DNA of 64,000 nt from Dipetalonema caudispina (taxonomy: Eukaryota; Nematoda; Chromadorea; Rhabditida; Onchocercidae): positions 124,001-188,000 of the forward strand of contig JABVXV010000017.1 in the NCBI GenBank assembly GCA_013365325.1, in the 5' to 3' direction. The notes beneath the pieces are model-generated. The model searched no databases, had not been told where the DNA came from, and saw nothing but the letters and a program-made list of their open reading frames with translations. This document shows, piece by piece, positions 62,756-64,000 of the stretch; the first letter of the stretch is position 1, and every line of letters starts with the position of its first letter. The position numbers and the translations under genes were made by a program.

Positions 62756-64000
62756 CTGAAATTTTTTTCAGAATATTGAATTGAAAAATCACAAAATTGA
62801 CATTCTACAAGCATGCCTTTCAATATAACAAGAAATTTTTTATAATTAAAGTGAATTAATAGCTTAATAATTTCATAGTCTGTATAACAAGAAATTGTTT
62901 TGGAAAAAACATTTGTTACTTGTACGTAATTTTCGGTTTTCTTCTCTCTACAAAAAGCCTGAATCGACAAGTAACCATTCCACAGCCACTAAATCCAGTT
63001 AATTTCTGGGAATACAACTTAAAACTGATAAGATGAATTCCTATCACATATTTCCCACAAATAACTTCCAGCCTCGACAAGAGAGCATAAAAAAGCATGT
63101 TTGTTTGTCTACTAAGTCTTGAGAAGTTAGTTATGAACTGTATGTTTGTCAATTTCAAAAATTTTCAAATTTCATAGTAAGGGTGAAGTTAGATTGTTAT
63201 GAGTTAATTAAGAGTTACTAAGAGTTAAAAACTAACCATACCATAGCTATGTTGCAAATATTAACAAGCAAGCGTTGGGAATGAAAAAAATGAACTAAAT
63301 GTCAAATACAAAGCTGAAGACAGCACTTGCAAGCAATTTCTTGTCTATATGAGGAGTCAAAACTTGAGGTGAAGCATGCTGATGAGGCTTATAAGGGAAC
63401 TAAAAAAAAACCAAATCTGGGAAATAATAATATGATGTTAAATTCAATAAAAGAAAAACCAAAAAATACTTCAGAATTTGAAGAATCTATAAACTTGAAG
63501 TTTTTTGAAATAGAAATAATACTGATACTTCAGTAACTATTAATATTGTGTGGCCTTCAATAAAATAAATAAAGCGAAAAACTACCATGCAAATATTTCC
63601 ACAAATCAACTTCATGAATGCAATCTATCTGTTATAAAAATTTCAAAGATTCTCGTTTTTTTTAAAGTCCTCTATAAGGAATGATACTGAAAATACCCAA
63701 ATAAGATGTAACGACCGATTTGAACTTTGTATGACCGCCTTTAGGTACCAACTCAGCTGCAAAAAACATGCACTACAAACGGTGATTTGGATTTGAGATA
63801 AGGATTATATGTTCGACGTTTTTTGGGAAATGTCGATAAAAGGAAACAATAATTCGTATTCAGTGAGGAAATTAAGCCACTTTTCCATTTTTTTAAAATA
63901 TACTTACCGCACTAAAGAATGAAAAACGCAATCAACGAACATTTTATCGCATTTCCCACATGCACACATCAATAAAATGAATTCAAGTTGGTAAATATAA
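62756..64000. other. Right-edge region, probably intronic
   Basis: AT-rich sequence to the right of the two supported exons. A donor-like GTAAGT on the minus strand at about 63907 follows a cysteine-rich frame (CACGKCDKMFVDCVFHS), but its phase does not join the exon at 62755, so an exon would be missing between them. Nothing is firmly supported. Confidence 0.4.

Noticed and set aside
63908..64000. Cys-rich possible exon (CACGKCDKMFVDC) at the right edge, minus strand
   Set aside because: Its donor phase does not join the next supported exon, and too little sequence is visible to judge.

Overview
The window looks like a piece of a nematode nuclear genome, most likely from a filarial or related spirurid worm. 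It is strongly AT-rich. Genes carry many introns of roughly 50 to 400 bases plus some very long ones. Splice sites are mostly GT-AG, and many start codons sit a short distance behind a pyrimidine-rich AG, as expected where a spliced leader is added. All recognisable proteins are ordinary conserved animal proteins. There is no bacterial gene, CRISPR array, phage or intact transposon. I rebuilt gene models by hand from splice signals and reading-frame phase. For most genes every exon junction is in phase and the summed length matches the family.

Layout. From the left edge to about 12.6 kb, on the minus strand, lies most of an ESRP/Fusilli-type splicing regulator; its RRM3 and C-terminus run off the left edge. 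From 12.6 to 18.2 kb there is no gene I can support. At 18.26-18.47 kb sits a decayed piece of 18S rRNA. At 19.1-20.9 kb (plus) is a WAC-like WW-domain protein with unresolved junctions. Two small mitochondrial genes follow on the minus strand: MIX23 (21.3-22.5 kb) and MIC10 (23.1-23.4 kb). On the plus strand come a PTP1B-type phosphatase (25.0-27.4 kb) and the RNA-export/nuclear-pore protein RAE1 (28.9-32.3 kb). A 6 kb gene-poor stretch precedes a neuronal calcium sensor gene (38.3-42.0 kb, minus).

From 43.7 to 53.6 kb four genes lie head to tail on the plus strand: katanin p60, ERCC1, NUBP1 and a mitochondrial-type 3-oxoacyl-ACP synthase (OXSM). Gaps are about 515-570 bases, and each start follows a good splice acceptor. 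This looks like a spliced-leader operon or at least a conserved cluster. RAE1, the calcium sensor, ERCC1, NUBP1 and OXSM all have counterparts that I recall on one C. elegans cosmid (F10G8), so the right half appears to be an ancient syntenic block. A synaptotagmin of the SYT4/11 kind lies on the minus strand at 54.6-57.4 kb. Near the right edge are two in-phase exons of an unrecognised minus-strand gene.

I found no clearly new biological system. The observations most worth checking are: an AT-AG intron inside the active-site region of OXSM; a GC-AG intron in the calcium sensor; the 18S fragment; reading-frame conflicts in the WAC-like gene; the MIC10-MIX23 neighbourhood; and the four-gene cluster with its synteny.
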